From Gemmatimonadota bacterium (GTDB taxonomy: Bacteria > Gemmatimonadota > Gemmatimonadetes > Palauibacterales > Palauibacteraceae), in the NCBI GenBank assembly GCA_022820995.1, contig JAJEEM010000036.1, forward strand, positions 1-41,998: DNA of 41,998 nt. Direction: 5' to 3'. Below, piece by piece: positions 23,963 through 32,673 of this stretch. Under the pieces are notes generated by a model that made no database searches, was not told the origin of the DNA, and saw only the letters and a program-made list of their open reading frames with translations. Each line of letters starts with the position of its first letter. Position 1 is the stretch's first letter. The position numbers and the translations under genes were made by a program.

Positions 23963-26092
23963 ATGCGCACGCGACTCCACGCCCTGCTGCTCCTCCTTCC
24001 GGCCGCCGCCTGCACCGCGGACGCGCCGCCGCCCGAACCGGCGAGCATCCGGAGCGCCGACGAGGTGACCGATGCGGTGCTCGAAGCCGCGCGCCCCGAC
24101 GGCAACTGGCTCACGTACGGCGGCAACTACGCGGAAGACCGCTTCAGCACGCTCGAGGAGATCACCCGGGACAACGTCGATCAACTCGGCCTCGCGTGGA
24201 CGTACGACATCGAGCTGCGGGGCGGCGTCGAGGCCACGCCGCTCGTCGTGGGCGGCGTCATGTACATCAGCTCCCCGTGGAGCGTCGTGCACGCCATCGA
24301 CACGCGGACGGGCGAGCGCCTCTGGCGCCACGACCCGGGGGTCCCCCGCATCCGCGGGCGGCTGGCCTGTTGCGGTGTCGTGAACCGCGGCGTCGCGCTC
24401 TACGAGGGCAAGGTGATCGTGGGCACGATCGATGGCCGACTCATCGCCCTCGACGCCGAGAGCGGCGACGTCGTCTGGGAGGCGCTCACCATCGATCCGA
24501 ACGAGGCCTACACGATCACGGGCGCCGTCCGCATCGTGCAGGGGCTCGCGATCATCGGAAACGGGGGAGCCGAGTACGGCGTCCGGGGTTACGTGTCGGC
24601 CTACGACGCGGACGACGGCGAACTCGTGTGGCGCACCTACACGGTGCCCGGCAACCCGGCCGACGGCTTCGAATCCGAAGCGATGGAGATGGCGGCGGAG
24701 ACGTGGAACGGCGAGTGGTGGGTCGCGGGAGGCGGCGGCACGGCCTGGGATTCGATCATCTACGATCCCGACCTCGATCTCGTCTACGTGGGGACCGGCA
24801 ACGGTTCCCCCTGGTCCCGGCACCTGCGGAGCCCCGGGGGCGGCGACAACCTCTTCCTCGCCTCGATCCTCGCATTGCGTCCCCAAACCGGCGAATACGT
24901 GTGGCACTTCCAGACGACGCCCGGCGACCACTGGGACTACACGGCCGTGCAGCCGATGACGCTGGCGGACCTCGAGTTCGACGGGCGCATGCGACGGGTT
25001 ATCATGCAGGCGCCGAAGAACGGCTTCTTCTACGTCCTCGACGCGGAGACGGGCGAGTTTCTCTCCGGCCAGGAATACATCGTGCAGAACTGGGCGGAGG
25101 GACTCGACCTCGAGACGGGTCGCCCGACGGACCGCCCGGAGGCCGTACACGCCGAAGTGTGGACCCTCATCACGCCGGCCGCCCTCGGGGGCCACAACTG
25201 GCAACCGCAGTCGTTCAACCCGCAGACGGGGCTGATGTACCTGCCGATCCAGGAGGGGTGGGTCGAGCGCAGCGAGCCGCCGGACTGGGTGTACACGGAC
25301 CTCGAGATCGAGGATCACAGCTTCGGGCCCCGCGTGAACAACGTCGGCCACGAGAGCCGGTACGGAGCGCGGGACGACGCCGGCTTCCTCGTCGCCTGGG
25401 ACCCGCAGGCGCAGGAGGCCCGGTGGACCGTCCCCCTCCTCGGCTACTGGAACGGCGGCACGATGACGACGACGACCGGACTCGTGTTCCAGGGCGGCGG
25501 GGACGGCCGCTTCGTCGCCTACGACGCGGAGAACGGCGACCAGCTCTGGGAGATCTCGACCGGCCTCGGCATCCTGGGCGGCCCCGTCACGTATCTCGTC
25601 GACGGGCGGCAGCACGTGACGGTGGCGGCCGGGTGGGGCGGCTCGCGGGGACGGAGCGGCGCCCCTTACGGCGAGGCCGCCAACTACGAGCAGCGGGGCC
25701 GGGTCTTCACCTTCGTGCTCGGCGGCACCGGGGAGATGCCGGAACCCCGCCGGAAGCGGCCGGTCAGCGTGCCGTCCGTCGCCGCCGATCTGCCCGCGGA
25801 CGAGGCCTCGCTCGCGAGCGGGGAGGAACTCTACCGGCAATACTGCCGGCACTGTCACGGGACGGGCGGCGGATCGGAGGGCGCGATGCCGAACCTCCAG
25901 CGCGCGACGGACATCGTGCACCGGAACTTCGAGGACATCGTCCTCGGCGGGAGCCGGGAGCCGCAGGGGATGCCGTCCTACGAGGGCTTGCTCGACGCCG
26001 GGCAGTTGCGGCTGATCCAGGCATACATCGTTTCGCAGGCTCGGGAGACGCTCGCCGACGACGAGGAAGAGGCGGCGGGCGGCCCGAACTGA
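23963..26092 (+). CDS. lipoprotein PQQ-dependent quinohemoprotein alcohol dehydrogenase
   Basis: A 709-residue periplasmic enzyme oxidising alcohols with PQQ and passing electrons to heme c. The N-terminus is a lipoprotein signal (LPAAAC, Cys17), so it should be membrane-anchored. The eight-bladed propeller opens with WLTYGGNYAEDRFS, has the adjacent-cysteine pair Cys136-Cys137 (ACCGV), an Asp in the active-site segment PGDHWDYTAVQP and tryptophan-docking blades. The C-terminal cytochrome domain carries CRHCH (628-632) and a likely Met ligand near GMPSYEG. GGGAGAG precedes the ATG. No PQQ biosynthesis genes are in view. It is followed after 40 bases by an exported RidA protein. Confidence 0.9.
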   Translation: MRTRLHALLLLLPAAACTADAPPPEPASIRSADEVTDAVLEAARPDGNWLTYGGNYAEDRFSTLEEITRDNVDQLGLAWTYDIELRGGVEATPLVVGGVMYISSPWSVVHAIDTRTGERLWRHDPGVPRIRGRLACCGVVNRGVALYEGKVIVGTIDGRLIALDAESGDVVWEALTIDPNEAYTITGAVRIVQGLAIIGNGGAEYGVRGYVSAYDADDGELVWRTYTVPGNPADGFESEAMEMAAETWNGEWWVAGGGGTAWDSIIYDPDLDLVYVGTGNGSPWSRHLRSPGGGDNLFLASILALRPQTGEYVWHFQTTPGDHWDYTAVQPMTLADLEFDGRMRRVIMQAPKNGFFYVLDAETGEFLSGQEYIVQNWAEGLDLETGRPTDRPEAVHAEVWTLITPAALGGHNWQPQSFNPQTGLMYLPIQEGWVERSEPPDWVYTDLEIEDHSFGPRVNNVGHESRYGARDDAGFLVAWDPQAQEARWTVPLLGYWNGGTMTTTTGLVFQGGGDGRFVAYDAENGDQLWEISTGLGILGGPVTYLVDGRQHVTVAAGWGGSRGRSGAPYGEAANYEQRGRVFTFVLGGTGEMPEPRRKRPVSVPSVAADLPADEASLASGEELYRQYCRHCHGTGGGSEGAMPNLQRATDIVHRNFEDIVLGGSREPQGMPSYEGLLDAGQLRLIQAYIVSQARETLADDEEEAAGGPN

Positions 26093-26132
26093 GCGTCACA
26101 GTCGAACTACAGCCAACGAGAGGAACCAATCG

Positions 26133-26579
26133 ATGAAGCGCTTCATTCTGGTCTCACTTCTTGCCACCGGAGGTTTCGCGGCCATGGCTCCCGATCTTTC
26201 GGCCCAGCGTGAGTACATCAATCCGCGGCACGCGAGCGAAGAAGGCGTTTTGCCCTTCAGCGGCGCTGTCTGGGTGGGCGACCTGCTCTTCGTGTCGGGG
26301 TCGCTCGGCCTCGTCGATGGGCGTCCGCCGAACGACGCGGCGGAAGAGGCGCGGCTCGTCATGGAGGCCATCAAGAGCACGGTGGAGGAAGCGGGGATCA
26401 CGATGGATGACCTCGTCTCCGTACAGGTGTTCTGCTCGAACGTCGACCTCTACGACGTCTTCAACGAGGTCTACCGGACCTACTTCACGGAGAACTTCCC
26501 CGCCCGCGCCTTCCTCGGCTCGGGACCGCTCCTCTTCGGAGCGCGGTTCGAGGTGATGGCGATCGGCTCCCGCAACTGA
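26133..26579 (+). CDS. exported RidA-family protein
   Basis: A 148-residue RidA/YjgF-like protein with an N-terminal signal peptide (about residues 1-24, ending near LSAQ), which is uncommon because RidA usually deaminates reactive enamines in the cytoplasm. Core features are present: SGAVWVGDLLFVSGSLG, TVEEAGITMDDLVSVQVF, and the segment FPARAFLG with the conserved Arg, followed by ARFEVMAIG containing the conserved Glu. GAGAGG precedes the ATG. Its place right after the PQQ dehydrogenase suggests a periplasmic clean-up or accessory role. Confidence 0.87.
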   Translation: MKRFILVSLLATGGFAAMAPDLSAQREYINPRHASEEGVLPFSGAVWVGDLLFVSGSLGLVDGRPPNDAAEEARLVMEAIKSTVEEAGITMDDLVSVQVFCSNVDLYDVFNEVYRTYFTENFPARAFLGSGPLLFGARFEVMAIGSRN

Positions 26580-26589
26580 GTCGGGGCAG

Positions 26590-27501
26590 CTGAGCGGGGG
26601 GCGGGATCTGGTCACCGAGGCGGGGTCCGTTCAAGGGCCCCGGCCCGATCTCGCCGACGCGCTGGAGCGGGGGGAGATCGTCTTCTTCCCGGTTTGTCCG
26701 GTGGAACTCCCGCCGCATCGCGACCTGGACCGGCTGCGTCGGGAACTCCCCCGCCAGTTGAAGGCGAAGAACGTCAGCTACCACCCGGAGAGCGGTCGCC
26801 TTCGCGGTGTAAAGGGGCAAGAAGGGCTGCGGGACGCCGTCCTCCACACCCTCACCGCACACGGCACCCGGGTTCGCGCCTTCCTGCGGGAGTGCCTGCC
26901 CGCCCTCACCGAGGGATGGACGGTGGGGACGACGAGCTTCCGACCGATCGAGGAGCGGGGCCGCGGACTCTCCGCGCACGCGAGCAACGAGCTGATCCAC
27001 TTCGACGCCGGCGCCTACGGGGCGACGGACGGAGACCGCATCCTCCGTTTCTTCGTCAACGTGAACCCGGAGGAGGACCGCGTGTGGTGCACGAAGGGGA
27101 CGTTCCCCGAGGTGTTCGCCCGCTACGGGACCGAGGCGGGTGTGACGGACGCCGGCTCGCTCGAGCGGGGCCCCCTGGACCGTCTCCGCGGGCGCCTGCT
27201 GCGGGGGATCGCGAAGGCGGGGCCGGGAGAGGCGGTGCTCGCAGACTCCAGTCCGTACGACCGTCTCATGCGACGCTTCCACAACTACATGAAGGACACG
27301 CCGTCCTTCCAGGAGCGGGACGAGGCGTGGCGGGAGATCCGTTTCCCGCCCTTCTCCGCCTGGATGGCCCTCACCGACATGGTGAGCCACGCGAGCGTGT
27401 CGGGACAGCACGCTCTCGTCGACACCTTCATCCTTCGGCTGGCTGCCTGCCGCCGCCCGAGACTCGCCCCCATCAACATCCTGCGGCAACCGGACCGCTG
27501 A
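26590..27501 (+). CDS. Kdo hydroxylase family protein (Fe(II)/2-oxoglutarate dependent), start uncertain
   Basis: A roughly 300-residue enzyme that would hydroxylate Kdo in the lipopolysaccharide core. Family blocks are clear: LERGEIVFFP, KAKNVSYHPESGRLRG, an iron-binding H-x-D in LIHFDAGAYG, RILRFFVNVNPEEDRVW, and the distal His region DMVSHASVSGQHALVDTF. The first standard start is GTG 26701, but that would remove the conserved LERGEIVFFP. No ATG, GTG or TTG exists between the in-frame stop at 26554 and that block; CTG at 26590 or 26608 are candidates. It indicates an outer membrane with Kdo. No other lipopolysaccharide genes lie nearby. Confidence 0.8.
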   Translation: MSGGRDLVTEAGSVQGPRPDLADALERGEIVFFPVCPVELPPHRDLDRLRRELPRQLKAKNVSYHPESGRLRGVKGQEGLRDAVLHTLTAHGTRVRAFLRECLPALTEGWTVGTTSFRPIEERGRGLSAHASNELIHFDAGAYGATDGDRILRFFVNVNPEEDRVWCTKGTFPEVFARYGTEAGVTDAGSLERGPLDRLRGRLLRGIAKAGPGEAVLADSSPYDRLMRRFHNYMKDTPSFQERDEAWREIRFPPFSAWMALTDMVSHASVSGQHALVDTFILRLAACRRPRLAPINILRQPDR

Positions 27502-27510
27502 CGACGTGAC

Positions 27511-27825
27511 TCAGTTTGTCTTCGGAGCCTTGCGGCGGCGCGTGAACCCTTCGAACAACCCCTCCTGGCGTGTAATGCGCCCGGCGAGTTCGCCCATTTC
27601 CCGCGCCATCCGCTCGCGAAGCTCGCCTATCTCCCGCGCCACATGTTCGCGGAGTTCACCCATCTCCCGTGCCATCTGCTCACGCAGGGTTGCAACCTCG
27701 CCGCGCAGATCGCTCACGTCCCGGGCGACCACGGTCAGGTCGCGGCGCATCGCCCGCTGCCCCGGCAACAGGGCAACCGCGAGCGCAATGCCCACCCCGA
27801 TGATCGTCCACATCTCAGCCGTCAT
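27511..27825 (-). CDS. small membrane-anchored coiled-coil protein with 11-residue repeats
   Basis: A 104-residue protein with an N-terminal membrane helix (WTIIGVGIALAVALL) and a long coiled coil. Three 11-residue repeats of the type R-E-x-M-A-R-E-M-G-E-L follow each other. The ATG at 27825 is chosen because GGAGG (complement of 27834-27838) stands eight bases upstream; a GTG at 27834 would overlap that site. The basic C-terminus is RRRKAPKTN. It is divergent from the DUF429-HIT gene with only 99 bases between them. Its function is unknown; such proteins are often structural or sensory. Confidence 0.7.
   Translation of the reverse strand: MTAEMWTIIGVGIALAVALLPGQRAMRRDLTVVARDVSDLRGEVATLREQMAREMGELREHVAREIGELRERMAREMGELAGRITRQEGLFEGFTRRRKAPKTN
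27586..27684 (-). repeat. three tandem 33-base coding repeats
   Basis: Three consecutive 33-base units encode the 11-residue coiled-coil repeats (R-E-x-x-A-R-E-x-G-E-L). The units are similar but not identical at DNA level. Confidence 0.7.
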
Positions 27826-27924
27826 CCCGCGCACCTCCGTTTCGTCCTGGAACCTAACGCCTTATGCCCATGCATGGAGATGCGCTCCGCGATCAACCAA
27901 GTCTCAACGACACGCCGTGAACCG

Positions 27925-29112
27925 ATGAGCCGCGTCGTCGCCGTCGATTGGTCGGGAGCAAAGACCGGAGCACGGTCCAGGATCTGGCTCGCGGAGGTAC
28001 GCGACGGACGCCTCTCGCGCCTGGAGTCGGGGCGTGATCGTGCCGGGCTGATCAAGCATCTGATCGCGGATGCCAAGGCGGATCCCGATGTCGTCGTCGG
28101 CTTGGACTTCGCTTTTTCCTTCCCGCGGTGGTTCGCGGAGGAACGGGGTGCGACATCGATCGAAGAACTTTGGAATCTTGTCGCGGAGCGCGGCGAGGAT
28201 TGGTTGCGAAGTTGCCGGGATCCGTTCTGGGGAAGGCGTGGAAGGGGCAAGCCTGATCTGCCCGAACACTTCAGACATACGGAGCGTCGCGCATCCAAGG
28301 CGAAGAGTTCGAACCCGAAGAGCGTCTTTCAGATCGGCGGTGCCGGTGCGGTTGGCGCCGGCTCGATCCGCGGCATGCCCCACCTGGCGAGACTCCGCAC
28401 GGAAGGCTTCTCCATCTGGCCCTTTCACGAAGCCCAACCGCCTTTGGTGATTGAAATCTATCCGCGGTTGCTCACGGGTCTCGTGAACAAAACCGATTTC
28501 GATGCACGACGGACTTACCTGGCTGAGGATTTTCCGGAGATTGATGACGTACTGGCGTGCAAGGCCATGTCCTCCGAGGACGCTTTCGACGCAGCCGTAT
28601 CTGCCGTAATCATGAGCCGTCACCTCGACGAGATCTCCGCCCTGACGGCAACTGCGGACCCCGCCGAACTCATCGAAGGAACGATCTGGTGGCCTCAACG
28701 ATCCGGGAGGCCGCCGCCAGCTCGCGTCGTGGTGCCCGGGTGCGCCTTCTGCGACGTGTCCGAGGAATCCATCGTGGCCGAATCGAGACATGCCCTGGCG
28801 TTTCGGGACCGGTATCCGGTGAACCGCGGCCACACTCTCGTGATCCCCAAGGTTCACGGGAAGAGTCTCTTCGCCTTGAACGCCCAAATCCAGGCCGACG
28901 TATGGCGTCTCGTGGCCACGGTGAGGGACGAACTTCGGTCGGCGTGCAATCCCGACGGTTTCAATGTCGGGCTCAACGATGGTGAGGCCGCCGGGCAAAC
29001 CGTGGAGCACGCGCACGTACACGTGATCCCCCGGTTCGAAGGGGATGTGGCCGATCCCAGAGGCGGAGTTCGCTGGGTCCTTCCCGACCACGCCCCCTAT
29101 TGGGACCAATGA
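27925..29112 (+). CDS. DUF429-like (RNase H-fold) domain fused to a HIT domain
   Basis: A 395-residue two-domain protein. Residues about 1-255 resemble DUF429, a predicted RNase H-fold family: VVAVDWSGA with Asp8, VVGLDFAFSFP, a VIEIYPRLLTG block and the late acidic SSEDAFDAAVSA, ending in EGTIWWP. Residues about 270-395 are a HIT domain: CAFC (Cys273, Cys276), NRGHTLVIPKVH, GFNVGLNDGEAAGQ and the catalytic triad of histidines HAHVH (362-366). HIT enzymes hydrolyse or transfer nucleoside phosphates. The ATG at 27925 best fits the domain start; in-frame ATGs at 27874 and 27880 are alternatives. The stop overlaps the HNH gene start (ATGA). Base composition is less GC-rich than the surroundings. 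Confidence 0.82.
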   Translation: MSRVVAVDWSGAKTGARSRIWLAEVRDGRLSRLESGRDRAGLIKHLIADAKADPDVVVGLDFAFSFPRWFAEERGATSIEELWNLVAERGEDWLRSCRDPFWGRRGRGKPDLPEHFRHTERRASKAKSSNPKSVFQIGGAGAVGAGSIRGMPHLARLRTEGFSIWPFHEAQPPLVIEIYPRLLTGLVNKTDFDARRTYLAEDFPEIDDVLACKAMSSEDAFDAAVSAVIMSRHLDEISALTATADPAELIEGTIWWPQRSGRPPPARVVVPGCAFCDVSEESIVAESRHALAFRDRYPVNRGHTLVIPKVHGKSLFALNAQIQADVWRLVATVRDELRSACNPDGFNVGLNDGEAAGQTVEHAHVHVIPRFEGDVADPRGGVRWVLPDHAPYWDQ

Positions 29113-30179
29113 ACGAATCTCGACCGCCGACGGCCGAGGGCCAACTCGCTTTTCTTCGGTCGCTCCAACGCCTCCTGGATGAAGGAAACTTCACCTCCAG
29201 TTACAAGTTCGCGTTGCTTCATGCGATCGCCGACCTGTGCCTCATAAGGGGGGATGACAGCGGAGCGGAGCTTGTGCTGTCCACAGCCGAGATTGCGGAA
29301 CAGTTCGTGCGGCTCTACTGGCCTCAGGCGGTACCCTACCCCGCCGGCGACAACGAACGGATCCTGAGCCAGAACACGGGTCGACAGGCACTGGTTGTGC
29401 GCGAACTGGCGGAGCGCCACAACCGCTACGAGGGTTCGCTGGTCGAGCTTGAGAGAAGTCGCTCGGATTGGGGCGAGCTCCGGCGCAAGGTGGAGCAGAC
29501 GGTGAGGAAGATGCCGCTGTGGAAGTTGCAGACCGTCGGGTCCGAACGCCTGGAGTTCCTGTACGAGAACGTCGATACCGGTGCCTCTGTTCGGTTACAG
29601 CCCGGCGTCGCGTACTGCTTTCGGGTCTTCTATCCGATGGTTACGGACGTGATCGAGGGAGCCTGGTCCCATTTCGTCCAGCGGCTCAACCCTCAGCTCC
29701 TGGGCCAGGTCGTAGATCTGCGGTCGTTTCTCTTCGGCTCTCAGCGCACCTCGCTTGCCACTTATCGTCCTCTTCTCAGGGCGGTACAGCGGGGCCGTTG
29801 CTTCTACTGCGAAAGCGACATCAAGTCCGGCGGTGATGTCGACCACTTCATCCCCTGGCGACGGTACTCGCTCGATCTGGGGCACAATTTCGTACTGGCC
29901 CACCGGGCGTGTAACTCGAGCAAGTCCGACCTGCTTGCGGCGGAACAGCATCTCGAACGATGGACCGAGCGGAATCGGACCGCCCGGGACGAACTGGAAC
30001 AGGGTTTCGATGAACGGAGGGTCCTGCACGACTGGCCGGCGACCCGTCGGATCGCTCGGTGGGCCTATGGCCAGGTACACAGGGCGGGAGGACAGGTATG
30101 GGTTCAGGCCAACGAGCTGAGGCCCCTGTCCGGCGACTGGCGAAGGATATTGTCTACTCTAGATCACGAAGCTGCCTGA
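29109..30179 (+). CDS. HNH endonuclease-domain protein
   Basis: A 356-residue protein. The C-terminal half holds an HNH nuclease: CFYCESDI, then DVDHFIPWRR with the His-Asp core, then LGHNFVLAHRACNSSKSD. The N-terminal 200 residues begin with a helical segment (NFTSSYKFALLHAIADL) seen in other HNH proteins of accessory regions, followed by a charged region that I do not recognise. The ATG at 29109 overlaps the stop of the DUF429-HIT gene, so they are coupled. A TTG at 29100 is a weaker alternative start. The convergent gene begins six bases after its stop. It probably cuts DNA, perhaps conditionally on the partner. Confidence 0.82.
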   Translation: MNESRPPTAEGQLAFLRSLQRLLDEGNFTSSYKFALLHAIADLCLIRGDDSGAELVLSTAEIAEQFVRLYWPQAVPYPAGDNERILSQNTGRQALVVRELAERHNRYEGSLVELERSRSDWGELRRKVEQTVRKMPLWKLQTVGSERLEFLYENVDTGASVRLQPGVAYCFRVFYPMVTDVIEGAWSHFVQRLNPQLLGQVVDLRSFLFGSQRTSLATYRPLLRAVQRGRCFYCESDIKSGGDVDHFIPWRRYSLDLGHNFVLAHRACNSSKSDLLAAEQHLERWTERNRTARDELEQGFDERRVLHDWPATRRIARWAYGQVHRAGGQVWVQANELRPLSGDWRRILSTLDHEAA

Positions 30180-30185
30180 TCGGCT

Positions 30186-32031
30186 TCACCAGCCTACGGC
30201 GTAGGCTACGCGGCGGGGATCGGCGCCGGCCATGAGCGTGCCCGTCACGGCGTCGAGGGTGATGCCCTGGATGCTGCCGAAGGCGTATCCGGGCGCGAGT
30301 TCCACGGTGTATCCCAACCCCTCCAGCGCTCCGACCATTGCGTCGGGCAGTCGATCCTCGAGGCCGAACCGGACCTCGGCGCCGGGCAGGTAGAAGTTCG
30401 GCTCCGCGCTCAGGGCGAAGCGGGGCGCCGCGATGGCCTCCTGGATGGGCATCCCGAAGTCGAGGAGGTTCACGAGCACCTGAAACTGGGTCTGGCCGAT
30501 CGTCTCGCCTCCCGGCGTCCCCAGCGCCGCGTGGAACCGGCCGTCCCTGAGCACGATGATGGGGGAGTTGTTGAGGATCGGGATCTGGCCGCCCCGGGCG
30601 TAGTTGACATGGTCGGGGTACGGCGACGTCGAGCCGACGCGGCTCCCGTTGTTGAACGTCAGGCCGGTGTTCCCCACCACCACTCCGGTGCCGAAGGCCC
30701 CGCCGTGGGTGGGCGTGGCCGCGACGACGTTCCCGAACCGGTCGGCGATGGAAAAGCTGGTCGTGCTGCCTTCGTACGACCGCTCCGCAAGATGGCCCCG
30801 CAGCGGCTCGGGCGCCGAGTGCGAGGCTGCCCGCGCGTCCGATGGCTGTTCGTCGACGCGCACGGGATTCCCGGACCCCGGGTACGCCATCACGCGGGAC
30901 GGGTCGATGAGGGATCGCCGGGCCGCCGCGTAGTCCTTCGAGAGCAGTTCGTCGACAGGCACGTCGACAAGGGCGGGATCGGCCGCGTAGGCGTAGACAT
31001 CGGCCTTCGCGACCTTGATCGCCTCCGACAGCAGATGGGTCGTCTCCGCGCTGCCCGCACCGAGGGACCGCAGGTCGAACCCTTCGACGAGGTTCAGCTG
31101 CATCGCGACCTCCAGCCCCCCGCGCGACGTCGGCGGGCTGGTGTACACGTCGTAGCCCCGGTAGGTGGTGTGGACCGGCTCCGCCCAGATGGGCTCGTAG
31201 CGGGCGAAATCCTCCATGGTGAAGTCGCCGCCGTGCTCCCTGTAGAAGCGGGCCATCTCCTCGGCGATGTCGCCCCTGTAGAAGCGGTTGAAGGCGGCCC
31301 GGAGCGCCTCCGACCGCGTCCCGCCGGCCTCCAGCGCCTCCTGCTCGGCCTCGACCACTTTGCGGAGCGTGTTCGCGAGGTCGGGCATCCGGAACGTTTC
31401 GCCGGGCTCGGGCACCCTGCCGCGCGGGAGGAACATCCGCCGGCTCGACGGGAAGCTCTCGAAGAGGTCCCGGTGCGACTCGATCGCCGCGACGACGGAC
31501 GCTTCTATCGGATGACCGTCTTCCGCATAGCCGATGGCCGGGGCGAGCACCTGGGCCAGGCTCATGGTGCCGAAGCGGTCCAGAAGGGCGATCCATCCCC
31601 CGAACAGGCCGGGGACGACGCCCGCGTGAATCCCCTTGTTCAGCTCGTCGGCCGTGAGGCTCGCCGGATCGACGGCCAGGGGAGCGGCGCCGGTGGCCCC
31701 CAGCGAGTACACGCGGTCGGAGACGCGGTCGTAGAGGGTCACGAACCCGTTCCCCGCCATCCCGGACATCTGCGGCCGCACGACGTTCAGCGTGGCCAGG
31801 GTCGCGACGGCCATCGGCGGCGTTCCCTCCGGCCATGAGCATGCGGAGACCCGCCATGGACGCCAGGGGATGGCCCGCCGTCACCAGCCCGTTCGGGCCC
31901 GGCACGGCGGGCCGGTGCGCCGGCCGGTCGGGATTCCGGTCCCCGCCCACCTGGCGAGCGCTGGCGTCCGGGGGCAGCAGGAGGAGAAACGCCGCGAAAA
32001 CCGTAACCATGCTCCAAGTGGGTGCTCTCAT
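30186..32031 (-). pseudogene. gamma-glutamyltransferase, frameshifted near 31815
   Basis: The sequence encodes a secreted gamma-glutamyltransferase in two frames. From the ATG at 32031 (GGAGGGGG upstream) come a signal peptide and the family block GLVTAGHPLASMAGLRMLMAGGNAAD; the rest, MAVATLATLNVVRPQMSGMAG onward to the stop, lies in the frame opening at 31814. Intact relatives read GGNAADAxxAVA here, so about five bases appear to be missing near 31815, or one error is present in the assembly. The downstream part is full length (542 residues) and keeps the catalytic Thr region (EGSTTSFSIAD) and GGETIGQ. If real, the shift removes export. It lies directly after thymidine kinase on the same strand. 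Confidence 0.8.
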
Positions 32032-32670
32032 CTAGATCCCCCTCCATTCCTCCGTGTCACGTCTCGGCAGCAGTTCCCTCTGGGCCCGGTCCCGCTCCGG
32101 CACGTCGTGGCAGCGGCGGCAGCGCGCCTCGTACGACTCGGCGCCTCCCACCTGGATCGTCGGCCCCTCGGCGGGCGCCGGCCTCCCGTCGATGAGACGC
32201 TGGTTCCTCGTCGCCGGATCGCCGCACGCCACGCAGATCGCGTGCAGCTTGTCGATGCGCTCCGCGCGCGCCAGGAGCGGTCCCATGGGACCGAAGGGCT
32301 CGCCGCGGAAATCCATGTCGGTGCCGGCCACGATGACGCGCATCCCGGCATCCGCCAATGCATCGGCCACCTCGCAGATGCCGTCGTCCAGGAACTGGGC
32401 CTCGTCGATCGCGACGACCTGCGTCGACGGGCGGACCTTCCCGGCCACCTGCACGGAACTGGACACGGGCTCGGCGTCGATCTGCCGGCCGTCGTGGGAC
32501 GAGATCCGGAACTCGCCGCCGTAGCGGTCGTCGAGGTGGGACTTGAAGAGTTGAACCCGCCGCCCGGCGATGAGAGCGCGCCGCACGCGCCGGATCAACT
32601 CCTCGGACTTCCCGCTGAACATGACGCCGGCGACGACCTCGATCCATCCGTGTCTCGCCCCGTGCAGCAT
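32032..32670 (-). CDS. tdk: thymidine kinase (type II)
   Basis: A 212-residue cytoplasmic kinase making dTMP from thymidine in pyrimidine salvage. The P-loop is [10 protein letters not shown], the catalytic region is [12 protein letters not shown], followed by [16 protein letters not shown]. The zinc site has paired cysteines in CVACG and CRRCH, and the substrate lasso carries a Tyr (AESYEARC). Size is standard for the family. The stop is immediately before the GGT start codon on the same strand, and a membrane protein gene ends three bases upstream, so the three may be one transcript. Confidence 0.93.
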   Translation of the reverse strand: MLHGARHGWIEVVAGVMFSGKSEELIRRVRRALIAGRRVQLFKSHLDDRYGGEFRISSHDGRQIDAEPVSSSVQVAGKVRPSTQVVAIDEAQFLDDGICEVADALADAGMRVIVAGTDMDFRGEPFGPMGPLLARAERIDKLHAICVACGDPATRNQRLIDGRPAPAEGPTIQVGGAESYEARCRRCHDVPERDRAQRELLPRRDTEEWRGI

Positions 32671-32673
32671 CGA

